A DNA stretch of 64,000 nt from Paenibacillus chondroitinus NBRC 15376 (GTDB lineage: Bacteria; Bacillota; Bacilli; Paenibacillales; NBRC-103111): the NCBI RefSeq assembly GCF_004000765.1, contig NZ_BILW01000011.1, positions 117,232 through 181,231 of the forward strand, in the 5' to 3' direction. Under the pieces are notes generated by a model, which did not search any database, was not told where the DNA came from, and was given only the letters and a program-made list of their open reading frames with translations. Positions 8,741 to 17,206 of the stretch are shown piece after piece (the first letter of the stretch is position 1; each line of letters starts with the position of its first letter). Made by a program: the position numbers and the translations under genes.

Positions 8741-9751
8741 ATGCGCGAGCCTAAGCCTTATTGGCGTGATGTACCCCTTACCTTGAGGAAGCAAGTGGAA
8801 GAGAAGATGGCAAGCTCGATTCGAACGGCAACTCGTGTGTTCGGAGGATATGGACCGACGGCAACGTTTCGTATTTTTTTAGAAGATGGAAGAACGCTGT
8901 TTGCCAAGGGAGCAGGACAGGGATCACTACCAGAGAATTGGCGGGTGCTTCCGTTAGAAGAAGCCGTGTATCGTGAGGTTCGTGCGATTTCGCCGATTTC
9001 CCCACGTTATTATGGGTCAGTCAGCACTCAGGGATGGCATCTATTATTACTGGAGGATTTAAAGGGCAGTAAGAAAGTGCCGGCTTGGACCGAAGCATTA
9101 GCGGTACAGGCGATGCGCGACCTAGCCCAATTTCACGTACAGGGAATCGCCGAGGCTGATAAGGTGGAAGCGATGTCTGCCCGTGGTGTAACGGAGAACT
9201 GGCTTTCCATGAAACAGAGCAGCGAAGAGCGAAATTATTTTCTTGACTTGTTTCACGAGAATAGAGATGAAGCGGAGGCTTGGCTGGATGCGGTACTTGA
9301 TGTTTTGATTCCTCTTGAAACGGATCTTATGCGTCAAGACCAACCCTGGGGTTTGATCCATAAAGATATACGCTCGGATAATCTTCGTTTCAGAGACGGA
9401 AGATTAGTGTTATTTGATTGGGCATTGGCTTGTAGAGGCCCTTTGCTATTTGATATTGGTTTTTTCTTTCCTAGCTTGGAAGGGGAAGGAGGGCCGACCG
9501 CAGAACATTTATTGCCTATTTACAAAAAGGAAATGGCTGAATACGGCATTAAATTCCCCGAATTCGCCGAGCAAGCTGTTGCCGTTTGTGCGGCAGGATT
9601 CTTTGCTACAAGAGCGGGGAAACCGCCAATTCCTCAGCTCCCGCGGCTTCGATATATTCAGTGTTTACAGCTGGGACCTGCGCTGCGTTGGACATGCAAT
9701 CTATTAGGTCAGCCACAACCGCCTAAATTGTCTCCACTAAAGGATGAGTAA
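8741..9751 (+). CDS. APH-family small-molecule kinase (aminoglycoside phosphotransferase fold)
   Basis: A 336-residue soluble protein with AGAGGAGAGGTG ahead of ATG 8741. The catalytic loop HKDIRSDN (the HxDxxxxN Brenner motif) and LFDWALACRGP with the metal-binding Asp identify the aminoglycoside phosphotransferase/choline kinase superfamily. The N-terminal lobe is short and less conserved. Members phosphorylate aminoglycosides, sugars, amino alcohols or homoserine, and the sequence alone does not identify the substrate; resistance should not be assumed. It starts 44 bases after the kinase gene but looks functionally separate. The VOC gene follows after 34 bases. Confidence 0.7.
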   Translation: MREPKPYWRDVPLTLRKQVEEKMASSIRTATRVFGGYGPTATFRIFLEDGRTLFAKGAGQGSLPENWRVLPLEEAVYREVRAISPISPRYYGSVSTQGWHLLLLEDLKGSKKVPAWTEALAVQAMRDLAQFHVQGIAEADKVEAMSARGVTENWLSMKQSSEERNYFLDLFHENRDEAEAWLDAVLDVLIPLETDLMRQDQPWGLIHKDIRSDNLRFRDGRLVLFDWALACRGPLLFDIGFFFPSLEGEGGPTAEHLLPIYKKEMAEYGIKFPEFAEQAVAVCAAGFFATRAGKPPIPQLPRLRYIQCLQLGPALRWTCNLLGQPQPPKLSPLKDE

Positions 9752-9785
9752 TTGTTAATCTAATCAAATACGTTGGAGGATGGGT

Positions 9786-10133
9786 ATGAATCCAATTCAG
9801 AACAAAATCGGTGGCGTTTTTCTTCCAGTCAGCAACATAGAACAGGCTCGTGACTGGTATTGCGATATTTTAGGCTTACCGTCGGATGGAGAAGTTTTGT
9901 TCGGGCATATTTACGTTTTGCCGATGGAAGGGCCAAGCCTTGTGCTGGACAGCAAAATATATGCACCTGATTACGTTTATAAAGTGCCAGCCTTTCAATT
10001 TCGCACCGATGATATCGTTCAAGCCTTTGAATTTATGAAAGCAAAAAATGTTCAATTATTAACTGAAATCGAAAATGATCACTGGTTTAACTTCAAAGAC
10101 CCAGATGGAAATGTATTAATGATTTGCAAGTAG
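9786..10133 (+). CDS. VOC-superfamily protein (glyoxalase/dioxygenase fold)
   Basis: A 115-residue single-domain protein. ATG 9786 is preferred because TTGGAGGA lies five bases before it; the ATG at 9780 overlaps that site. The pattern begins with GGVFLPVSNIEQARDWYCDILGLP, the hallmark first motif of vicinal oxygen chelate proteins, and ends with NFKDPDGNVLMIC, which carries the second typical metal or substrate position. Proteins of this size may be enzymes, antibiotic-binding proteins or mere binding folds, so function is open. A decayed piece of a second VOC gene lies just downstream. Confidence 0.75.
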   Translation: MNPIQNKIGGVFLPVSNIEQARDWYCDILGLPSDGEVLFGHIYVLPMEGPSLVLDSKIYAPDYVYKVPAFQFRTDDIVQAFEFMKAKNVQLLTEIENDHWFNFKDPDGNVLMICK

Positions 10134-10161
10134 TACTTAAGATTAACTCCCTTATCTCTTA

Positions 10162-10269
10162 AATTTTCAGGAATATAGGCGCCCTCCTGTCAAATCCAAT
10201 GGTGTCTGGTATGCGATTGGCAATCAGCTGCTGCACCTGCTTGAACACCCGAAAGGCGAAGCATTGTGA
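10162..10269 (+). pseudogene. Remnant of a second VOC-family gene
   Basis: No intact gene, but one frame reads EYRRPPVKSNGVWYAIGNQ followed by LLHLLEHPKGEAL and a stop at 10267. This matches the middle of VOC proteins, where a GxWYxxGxxQLHL strand follows the first motif. The start and the C-terminal half are missing. It lies immediately after the intact VOC gene, so it may be the relic of a tandem duplication or a neighbour lost by deletion. The call is from my own reading of the frame. Confidence 0.55.
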
Positions 10270-10324
10270 ATGAGCGTCATTGATTCGGGATGCTGCATAT
10301 AATTCATAACATGAATTAATTAAG

Positions 10325-10367
10325 AAGAGGCCTCCCTTAAGTCAGACCATGGGAGCGCCTCTTTTTT
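10325..10367 (+). terminator. Rho-independent terminator
   Basis: The stem AAGAGGC-CTCCC pairs with GGGAGCGCCTCTT (one bulged base), followed by a run of T. It closes the APH/VOC transcription unit. Read in reverse it is followed by a weaker T-rich stretch, so it may also serve the minus-strand ORF at 10384-10572. Confidence 0.85.
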
Positions 10368-10383
10368 GAACATTCGTTAGCCA

Positions 10384-10572
10384 TTAAATAGCGACAAATC
10401 TAAGAATTTGAAGAAGGAAAAGTCTTCTAAGAACAACGACACCACGATTATTCATAAATCGAAGAACAATGGAGTTACGATTTCTGGAGACCACACGACC
10501 GTTAAAAACGGTAATGAACCCATTGGCACTGCGGTAAACAATACCATAAAAGTGGTTGATTAATAAAGCCAT
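10384..10572 (-). CDS. Possible small protein of 62 residues
   Basis: A minus-strand frame with AAAGGA nine bases before an ATG at 10572. The product is basic and hydrophobic, with alternating Val/Ile/Leu and Asn/Arg, and I recognise no family. Its termination next to a hairpin at 10325-10367 is mild support. The opposite strand also has an open frame here but no start codon. It may be a genuine small gene or chance. Confidence 0.35.
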   Translation of the reverse strand: MALLINHFYGIVYRSANGFITVFNGRVVSRNRNSIVLRFMNNRGVVVLRRLFLLQILRFVAI

Positions 10573-10838
10573 TTCTATCATTCCTTTCTAGCGAGGATAC
10601 TTTAGCATATGCTGGAATGACTTGTCTGTGAGGGCACATTTAATAGATTAGTATGGAAATATGAATTGTTTCTGAAAATTTACATCACGGCAGATCACCT
10701 ACTTCATATCCCCATTGGCATATGTTATGGTTAAAGAAAATTGAAATAGATCCGTGCAACTCGCAATACATTGAAACTGTAGGAACAGTTATTTATATCC
10801 GTTTATTAAAGTTTGTGTTGAAAGGTGGTATTTCAACG

Positions 10839-11963
10839 ATGCCTTTTAATCCTCGCATCTTAATTCTTACGGCTAGTTATGGCAATGGACATATTCAAGC
10901 TTCTAAAGCGCTGCAGCAGCAGTTCTTCAAACAAGGTATAGAGCAAGTGAAAATTGTTAATCTCATGAAGGAAGGCCATCCGTGGATCTACTCAATAACT
11001 TCTTCGTTAATCAGTAAAAGTACAAAAAGCTCTAAATTAGGGCTCGACTACTATGGTTGGAGCTATTATTTAACACGTGAAACGAAAGAGACCGCGCTAT
11101 TTCAGAGATCAATGACATATTTGGGTCAAAAGAAACTGAGAGAACTCATTCAAAAAGAACGTCCGGATGTTGTTGTCAACACGTTTCCCTTCGGCGCCGC
11201 TCCAATCGTTTGTAGTGCAATGGGGGTCAAAAATTTTACAGTACTCACGGATTACGCGTTGCATGCAACTTGGCTGCATCCAAAAGTCGATCGGTATTAC
11301 GTGGCAACGGAGGATTTGAAGCAACAAATTATTTTTAAAGGATATAACAAGGATTGTATAGAAGTCAGCGGCATTCCGCTAAAACAAGAGTTCGCAGCAG
11401 CGAGCATTCGCGCGCAAACGCAATCTCAGCGAAAGAAAATTATCCTTATCATGGCTACGGAAAGCGGAGTAACCAGTTATCTGGATGAAATGTTGGATTC
11501 GCTGCTGCTTCTTAAAGACTGTCAGCTAGTTGTCATTTGTGGCCATAACGAGAAGTTGAAAGATCGACTTGAGGCAGATTTTGCTGCGTACCCGGGGATC
11601 ACCATTTTAGGCTTTGTTGATAATGTTCACGAGTGGATGTCAAGAGCCATGTGCATTGTAACGAAAGCAGGCGGTTTAACGTTGACAGAGGCTATAGCTT
11701 TGCGACTGCCGGTTTTTGTATATAAGCCAAACGGCGGTCAGGAGAAAGAAAATGCCTTGTATTTATCCAGGCTCGGTGTAGCTTCAATCGCCAATAAGAT
11801 GGAGGACTTTTACATAAATATTGAACAATTCATACGCCATCCCACTAAAAGCGAAGAAATGAGAGCTCGTATGGCTAAGTTGCAGCGCCATCATGCAGCG
11901 GCTCACATTGTTAATGATATGATGATGGTTCTGGATAATCCAATTATGTCCGCTTTAATTTAA
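10839..11963 (+). CDS. UgtP/MGDG-synthase-like glycosyltransferase
   Basis: A 374-residue GT28-like enzyme. I use ATG 10839, which has AAAGGTGG about ten bases before it, and not the upstream in-frame ATG at 10722. The N-terminal domain starts with ILTASYGNGHIQASKAL, the signature of the monogalactosyldiacylglycerol synthase family, and contains VLTDYALHATWLHP. The C-terminal domain has the nucleotide-sugar site VTKAGGLTLTEAIALRLP and PNGGQEKENALYL. Relatives transfer glucose or galactose from a UDP-sugar to diacylglycerol at the inner face of the membrane. Bacillus UgtP is processive, but acceptor and processivity here are not known. It is a single-gene unit with its own terminator. Confidence 0.85.
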   Translation: MPFNPRILILTASYGNGHIQASKALQQQFFKQGIEQVKIVNLMKEGHPWIYSITSSLISKSTKSSKLGLDYYGWSYYLTRETKETALFQRSMTYLGQKKLRELIQKERPDVVVNTFPFGAAPIVCSAMGVKNFTVLTDYALHATWLHPKVDRYYVATEDLKQQIIFKGYNKDCIEVSGIPLKQEFAAASIRAQTQSQRKKIILIMATESGVTSYLDEMLDSLLLLKDCQLVVICGHNEKLKDRLEADFAAYPGITILGFVDNVHEWMSRAMCIVTKAGGLTLTEAIALRLPVFVYKPNGGQEKENALYLSRLGVASIANKMEDFYINIEQFIRHPTKSEEMRARMAKLQRHHAAAHIVNDMMMVLDNPIMSALI

Positions 11964-11977
11964 GTTATAGATGGATC

Positions 11978-12009
11978 AAGGAGTCTGCTGCGAAGCAGCT
12001 CCTTTTTTT
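11978..12009 (+). terminator. Rho-independent terminator after the glycosyltransferase
   Basis: The stem AAGGAG-T-CTGCT / AGCAG-CTCCTT has a GCGA tetraloop and one bulge and ends in a run of seven T. Confidence 0.9.
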
Positions 12010-12079
12010 GTTGAGGAATTTGAACAAGTTAGGTTGGAAAAGAGAGAAAAATGATAAGCATTTGCTGAAAGGCTGCTCC

Positions 12080-12588
12080 TAATATACATTGAATGACAAG
12101 ATGCGTCTAATAACGAGCGAGTTGTTCGGAAAATAGAAGAAAATATTATTTCTAAGGAAATATCCAAGATAGTACTAACTGGTGTATAGCATTAAGTTTT
12201 GATAAAGTCACAGGGATTAACCTTGTACTAGAGAAGTTACTACAAACCAATAACATTAGTATTAATAACCTTGAAAAGGGATAGTAGATATGAACCCTTT
12301 AACGTTTGTTTCAAGTTATGACAGCAACTTGAAAGTACAAATTGATTTTGATTGGAATGGAAAACATGCGGATGAGTTTCAGGACAGAAATCAACAGTTC
12401 AGAAGGGCAATAATAGAATTTAGTTAAGTGAGACGTATACAAGAGGGATTGAATTATTTACCCTTTATCAAAAAGGTAATCCAAGACAAGGCATTGTTAA
12501 CATCACTGGAAATGTCCCAGTGAGTAACATAAAAATCATCAAGCCGAATTTTATTAAAAGAATTTTTATGAGAATAAGAAAACGTTAA
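12080..12588 (+). pseudogene. AT-rich stretch with remains of one or two decayed genes
   Basis: The stretch 12010-12626 has no intact gene, is visibly richer in A and T than its surroundings, and keeps coding-like pieces in changing frames. Pieces include DASNNERVVRKIEENIISK ending near 12186, then NWCIALSFDKVTGINLVLEK ending near 12285. A 45-codon ORF follows at 12291-12428 with a good GGGA site, starting MNPLTFVSSYDSNLKVQIDF. After it, in the -1 frame, SETYTRGIELFTLYQKGNPR runs to a stop at 12586-12588. One base change could join the last two into a protein of about 98 residues. No family recognised. Confidence 0.45.
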
Positions 12589-12626
12589 TACTGTTAAGTA
12601 TTAATTGGGATACAAAACTTAACCAG

Positions 12627-12651
12627 AAGACACCTACCAGTGTCTTTTTTT
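12627..12651 (+). terminator. Rho-independent terminator
   Basis: A perfect seven-base stem AAGACAC / GTGTCTT with a six-base loop and a T-run. It closes the decayed region and isolates the next operon. Confidence 0.85.
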
Positions 12652-12801
12652 ATTCGACAAAACGAATCGAAATATGCCGATATTCGGCAGGGAACTAGTT
12701 CATTAGACATATTTTGAGCGGCGTATAGAGGGGAAAGGTCTCATAGGTAGAAAAAGGTAATTGACAACCTATTTTACACCTAATGATGGAGGTGAAGCAC
12801 G

Positions 12802-14631
12802 GTGCTGCGACGCCCTGTACCCATTTTTGTCCAGTTGCTCGCGGGGATGTTCTTGATTGCCGCATTGGCGATCGCGCTTACAAATTTGCTGAATTATCGC
12901 ATGACGTCACAGATTGTGCTCAACCGTACGGCAAGCTATACCCAAGAATCCGTGGAACAGCTGTCGGCCAAAATTGATGTGTTGCTGCGTCAATACGATC
13001 AGGCTACGCAAATGGTTGCCTTTGATGAGAAAGTGCTGGCTGCTTTGAAAGCGGATGTTCCCCCACAAGGTGCCGAACCCCAAATTTCCATGGACCTAAA
13101 TCGGTATTTGGCGGAAAAAATACGCTACATTGCCGGGGATATGCTGCTTCATTTATTCGACCGCAATGGCCACGCCTACGCCTCGAATGAATCCATGCAG
13201 TTATTCTGGCGAATGGCGGACGATGTAGCTGCTGTAAGCTGGTACAGCAAAATGCAAACGCTTGACGGACATATGCTGTGGGTATACGGGCCTGCTTGGC
13301 GGGATGGCGAAATCCCGGCGATCATCGGAGCCCGCAAGCTGAAGGACCCGTCAAGTCTGACACCACTCGGGGACGAGTTTATTGTATTTCCGGTAGATAA
13401 AATCAACCGGATTATTGGCGAAACAGGCCAACGCATCGAGCGAAAGGTGCAGGTAATGGATTCCATCGGCAACATCGTATATTCTACGGTGCCACGAGAA
13501 ATCGGTACGGCTGCGGATGTAGGGCTGTTCAGTAAATTTGGAAGAAATGCGCAACCCTTCTTCGAATGGAAGACAAGGGAGGATCAGCGGCAAGTGCTGG
13601 TGTCTTATGCGAAATCTTCGTACAGCGGTTGGACGACAATCGCCTATTTCAAACCTGAGGCCGTCAACAGCGAGGCTTCTCAAATTTGGGCTCATGCCTT
13701 GCTCACTATGGGTGCAGGCATCCTCATTGCATTAGTGTTTGTGACATATTTTACATGGACACTTACCAAACCAATCCGGCTGCTAGCCGATGGCATGAAT
13801 CGACTCCGTAAGGAAGGGGTCAAGCCGATTGACAAACCATTTGCGAGCCGAGAAATCACTAGACTTTATGCCAATTACAATGCCTTAGTGGAAGAGTTGG
13901 AGGACGTTGTAGAGCGGCTCTCGGAGCAGCAAATTACAGTTCAATGGGCGCAGTTGGTCGCACTTAAGGCGCAGTTCAGGCCTCACTTTTTGTACAATTC
14001 ACTCAATCTGATTTATTGGACCATAGAGGACGAGCGGCCGGATCAGGCGCAAGCCATGACACTCGCACTAAGCGAACTGCTCCGTTATAGTGTCCACCCA
14101 TCGACGGATCTCGTAACATTGGGTGAAGATATGGAACAGCTGAATCGATATTTGCTTTTGCAGCGAGCAAGATACGGAGAGAAGTTTCAGGTCAGCATAG
14201 ATGTGGAAGATGGACTAGAACAACAACGCGTTATACGACTCGTACTCCAGCCATTAGTCGAGAATGCATTTCATCATGGCTTGGAGCAGCAAGATGAAGG
14301 GGATTGGCAAATCCGAGTTCGGATCTACCGGCAAGACGGCATGGTGAAGTGCTCTGTAGAGGACAACGGCGTAGGGATGACGCAAGAGGCATTGCAGTTG
14401 TTGGAGGTATCCATCCATCAAGAGCAAAGCTTTGAGAAGCAGGGACGTGGAATTGGACTGAGCAACCTTCACAAGCAGCTGCAGGCGTTCTTCGGGCCAA
14501 GCAGCGGGATTAGCCTCTCCAAGAGTCCGCTAGGCGGGCTGCAGGTTATGCTGTCTTTGCCGATTCATACTTCGGAGATGGTTACGGTGCCACCCTTATT
14601 GTCCAAGAAAGGGGGGACTGGCGCTGCTTAA
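12802..14631 (+). CDS. YesM-type sensor histidine kinase, first gene of a three-part sensing operon
   Basis: 609 residues, GTG start with GGAGGTGA six bases before. A transmembrane helix lies at about 10-32 and another near 300-322, with an extracytoplasmic region between. RPHFLYNSLNLIYW places the phosphorylated His at 395; PLVENAFHHGLEQ, DNGVGM and RGIGLSNLHKQL form the ATP-binding site. The first region has no recognisable sugar-binding domain. It is followed directly by a solute-binding lipoprotein, which may be the true ligand detector that contacts the kinase. The response regulator comes third. The kinase 3' end contains the ribosome binding site of the lipoprotein, so the two are translationally coupled. 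Confidence 0.9.
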   Translation: MLRRPVPIFVQLLAGMFLIAALAIALTNLLNYRMTSQIVLNRTASYTQESVEQLSAKIDVLLRQYDQATQMVAFDEKVLAALKADVPPQGAEPQISMDLNRYLAEKIRYIAGDMLLHLFDRNGHAYASNESMQLFWRMADDVAAVSWYSKMQTLDGHMLWVYGPAWRDGEIPAIIGARKLKDPSSLTPLGDEFIVFPVDKINRIIGETGQRIERKVQVMDSIGNIVYSTVPREIGTAADVGLFSKFGRNAQPFFEWKTREDQRQVLVSYAKSSYSGWTTIAYFKPEAVNSEASQIWAHALLTMGAGILIALVFVTYFTWTLTKPIRLLADGMNRLRKEGVKPIDKPFASREITRLYANYNALVEELEDVVERLSEQQITVQWAQLVALKAQFRPHFLYNSLNLIYWTIEDERPDQAQAMTLALSELLRYSVHPSTDLVTLGEDMEQLNRYLLLQRARYGEKFQVSIDVEDGLEQQRVIRLVLQPLVENAFHHGLEQQDEGDWQIRVRIYRQDGMVKCSVEDNGVGMTQEALQLLEVSIHQEQSFEKQGRGIGLSNLHKQLQAFFGPSSGISLSKSPLGGLQVMLSLPIHTSEMVTVPPLLSKKGGTGAA

Positions 14632-15910
14632 TGATCGAAAAGGAAATCAATCTACCTTATGGCTCATTGTTTGCCTGGTGAGTTTCCTATTCTTGACTTC
14701 CTGTGAACCTCAAGCAGCTTTACCTAGTGTGAACGAAAACACGTCGCAAGTCGTGAAACTTCGGATTTGGCTATGGCCGGGAAGTGGACTTGAACGGCTC
14801 GTTAAGAAGTATATGGCCCAACATCCCGGAGTGGATGTGGAGATTGTCAGCTTTCAGCTTGACGATGTTTTGCCGGGGCTGATGACGTCCCTTGCTACGA
14901 AAGCAGATACGCCGGATCTCGTTCTGCTTGAGGCTTCTCAACTAAATCAAGTAAAGCGTTTTCAAAATGAATTTTTTAATCTCTACGATTACGGCGATGA
15001 GAGGGTGCACTACTTGGATTGGAAGTGGCGCCAAGCTGAAAGCAAGGATGGCGGCTTTCTATTTGCGATGCCAGTGGACATCGGCCCTGTCGCATTAGCG
15101 TACCGCCGGGACTTGTTTCAGATGGCAGGGCTGCCGGTCGAACGCGAGGAAGTGGCCGAAGTTCTAACCAATTGGGAACAAATGGAGCAGGTTGGCTTGG
15201 AAATCAAGAAGAAAACAGGCGCTTATCTTATCGATAATTTGACCAACGTATTTATGAGCTATTTGAACCAGTTCGACGGCTATTACTTGACGCCGATGGA
15301 TCACGAGCTTGATCCGCATGTGAAAGAAGCTTGGGATCAAGCTATACGCTTCCATAAGCTCGGGTTAAATGCGGGCCTTCCGTCGCAATCTTCCGCCTGG
15401 GCTGCAGCTGCCGTAAACGGGAGGTTTGCCGTTGTTGTTGCACCCTCTTGGCTTCATGGAGCTTTCAAGAAAGTTGCCCCCTCTACCGCAGGTGTCTGGG
15501 ATCTAGCCCGAGCCCCTGGACTTCCCTCGAACTGGTCAGGGACATGTCTGGCTGTTCCACGAACGAGCCGAAATCCTCATGCGGCCTATGAACTCGCTCA
15601 GTGGCTGACGGCACCGGCACAGCAGCTGGACAATTTCATTGGCAGCGGTAATTTCCCTTCCACACCGGAGTCTTATTCGACCCGGGAGTTTCTAGAGGTG
15701 CGAGACGCTTTTTTTCATGACGCACCTGTCGGTCAGATCTACTCGTATACGGCACTTCGTTATAAAGCGGCTTACAATGATTTTGAATATGAAGGGATTG
15801 AACGAATGATAAAAGAGGGTTTGCGCCGAGTGGAATCAGAGGGAGCAGATCCAGAACATACTTGGGAGGATATCGTCCGCCGATTGAAGCAGATAAATAC
15901 GGGAGGTTGA
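14624..15910 (+). CDS. Solute-binding lipoprotein between kinase and regulator, probably a sensor accessory
   Basis: A 428-residue family 1 binding protein with an unusual start. A GTG at 14678 would leave only SFLFLTSC ahead of the lipid Cys, with no charged end. Upstream in the same frame are NDRKGNQSTLWLIVCLVSFL and LTSC, a complete lipoprotein signal. No ATG or TTG is in frame there; CTG 14624 stands seven bases after GGGGGG (14611-14616), so I use it. The mature part is a clear paralogue of the binding protein at 17207: both have DIGP..L.YR.DLFQ.AGLP and K.KTGA. Its place inside the two-component cassette suggests ligand presentation to the kinase instead of transport. A sequencing error could also explain the missing start. 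Confidence 0.75.
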   Translation: MLNDRKGNQSTLWLIVCLVSFLFLTSCEPQAALPSVNENTSQVVKLRIWLWPGSGLERLVKKYMAQHPGVDVEIVSFQLDDVLPGLMTSLATKADTPDLVLLEASQLNQVKRFQNEFFNLYDYGDERVHYLDWKWRQAESKDGGFLFAMPVDIGPVALAYRRDLFQMAGLPVEREEVAEVLTNWEQMEQVGLEIKKKTGAYLIDNLTNVFMSYLNQFDGYYLTPMDHELDPHVKEAWDQAIRFHKLGLNAGLPSQSSAWAAAAVNGRFAVVVAPSWLHGAFKKVAPSTAGVWDLARAPGLPSNWSGTCLAVPRTSRNPHAAYELAQWLTAPAQQLDNFIGSGNFPSTPESYSTREFLEVRDAFFHDAPVGQIYSYTALRYKAAYNDFEYEGIERMIKEGLRRVESEGADPEHTWEDIVRRLKQINTGG

Positions 15911-15915
15911 TCGTG

Positions 15916-17100
15916 ATGTTTACAGTTCTTGTCGTCGATGATGAAGCAAATGTGCGCCATCCGGTATGCAGAACCCTTTCACGCTTAGATGGCGTGGGAG
16001 AAGTGTTGGATGCAGCAAATGGACTTGAGGCAATGGCTTTGTTAAAAAAGCAGAAAGTCCACCTCCTTATTACGGATATCCGTATGCCTGCAGCGGATGG
16101 TCTGCAATTAGCGGAATTTGCGCGAGAGCATTCGCCTGGAACCGATGTATATGTACTCACGGGGCATGCGGAATTCGATTATGCGCAGAAGGCAATGGAA
16201 CACGGGGTTCATGCTTATTTGCTCAAGCCATTGTCGAAGGAAAAGCTCAGGGAGGTATATCTCGCATCCTACGAGAAACATCGTCGCAGGCAGGAATCTC
16301 AGCAAGTTAATGTCATTAGAGAACGCGCGCTGCTGGAAAAACGCCTTCATGATCTCCTCCAAGGCGTGCCGGTCCCAACCTTCGATGAAGGTTTGATTCC
16401 TTCACACAAGAAGGTGATGCTCGTTTCCTTTTCAACCAAAGACTTAAGGTCATTAGGAGAGGCTTCGGTACGTTATTTTATACGGGAGTGCGCTTATGAG
16501 GCATTTAGCCGTCTGGGCACAGCAGCCGTGTGTTTGGAGGACCGACTCGTCACGGTTGTGTTGTTTGCCAATCAATGCGATCAAGAGGCTTGGGAGAGGG
16601 AAGTTCAAGAGACGTCGAAGTGGATGGCGGCTAAGCTGCGGATTGAGGTGAAGACTGGGTATGGGGGAGCGACAAAGGAGATCGGGGATCTTAGCTTGAT
16701 GTACATACGCAGCATGATCAGCCTTGGATTCACAGAAATTACACGTAAAGAAAGTGGCGGTGAATCGTTCCCGCCGATCATTCGAGCGCTCCTAGGCTAT
16801 ATTCACAAAGAGTATGCGGGTGCAGCGAACTTATCCGATTTTGCCCAGCAATATCAAGTCAATCCCAATTATTTGAGCAACTTATTTCATCAGGAAACGG
16901 GAATGACTTATACGCACTATTTAACGCAACACCGCTTGACTGAGGCTAAAAAATGGTTAAGGGATACGAATTTGAAGATCTATGAGGTGTGTGAAAAAGT
17001 AGGCTATAAGGATCCCGCTTATTTCAGCCGAATCTTCAAAACGTTCGAGGGGATAGCTCCGGGGGCTTATCGGACGGTGGACGGAACTTTCCTAACTTAA
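15916..17100 (+). CDS. YesN-type response regulator with AraC DNA-binding domain
   Basis: 394 residues; GGGAGG precedes ATG 15916 by nine bases (GTG 15913 is also possible). The receiver domain has DDE at the start, the phospho-acceptor Asp54 in LITDIRMPA and Lys in YLLKPLSKE. The region after it is short compared with the 540-residue regulator at 5293. The AraC-type double helix-turn-helix occupies the last 100 residues (LSDFAQQYQVNPNYLSNLF and VCEKVGYKDPAYFSRIF). It should respond to the kinase at 12802 and activate the importer that follows at 17207-20378. Confidence 0.9.
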   Translation: MFTVLVVDDEANVRHPVCRTLSRLDGVGEVLDAANGLEAMALLKKQKVHLLITDIRMPAADGLQLAEFAREHSPGTDVYVLTGHAEFDYAQKAMEHGVHAYLLKPLSKEKLREVYLASYEKHRRRQESQQVNVIRERALLEKRLHDLLQGVPVPTFDEGLIPSHKKVMLVSFSTKDLRSLGEASVRYFIRECAYEAFSRLGTAAVCLEDRLVTVVLFANQCDQEAWEREVQETSKWMAAKLRIEVKTGYGGATKEIGDLSLMYIRSMISLGFTEITRKESGGESFPPIIRALLGYIHKEYAGAANLSDFAQQYQVNPNYLSNLFHQETGMTYTHYLTQHRLTEAKKWLRDTNLKIYEVCEKVGYKDPAYFSRIFKTFEGIAPGAYRTVDGTFLT

Positions 17101-17206
17101 GTCCAAGAAATCGAAGATGCGTTACCTATACGGGTTGTCCACCCCTGTTTATACTAAATGTAAGGGCTTTCTTAATAGGCTCGAAATTTGAAGGGAGCGT
17201 TAATCG

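Noticed and set aside
8741..9751. Antibiotic resistance gene call for the APH-like kinase
   Set aside because: The HxDxxxxN loop defines only the superfamily; many members phosphorylate sugars or amino alcohols.
11976..12167. Minus-strand frame of 63 codons from TTG
   Set aside because: Begins with TTG without ribosome binding site, overlaps a terminator and runs opposite to better coding-like fragments.
12676..12688. GCCGATATTCGGC dyad before the second sugar operon
   Set aside because: Only five-base arms, no repeat elsewhere and too far from any clear promoter.
12761..12789. TTGACA before the kinase gene at 12802 as a promoter
   Set aside because: No acceptable -10 at 16-18 bases; TAATGA is only 14 bases away and the leader would be almost nil.
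15636..16160. Minus-strand open frame of 174 codons
   Set aside because: Overlaps two well-supported genes on the other strand and shows no family motif.
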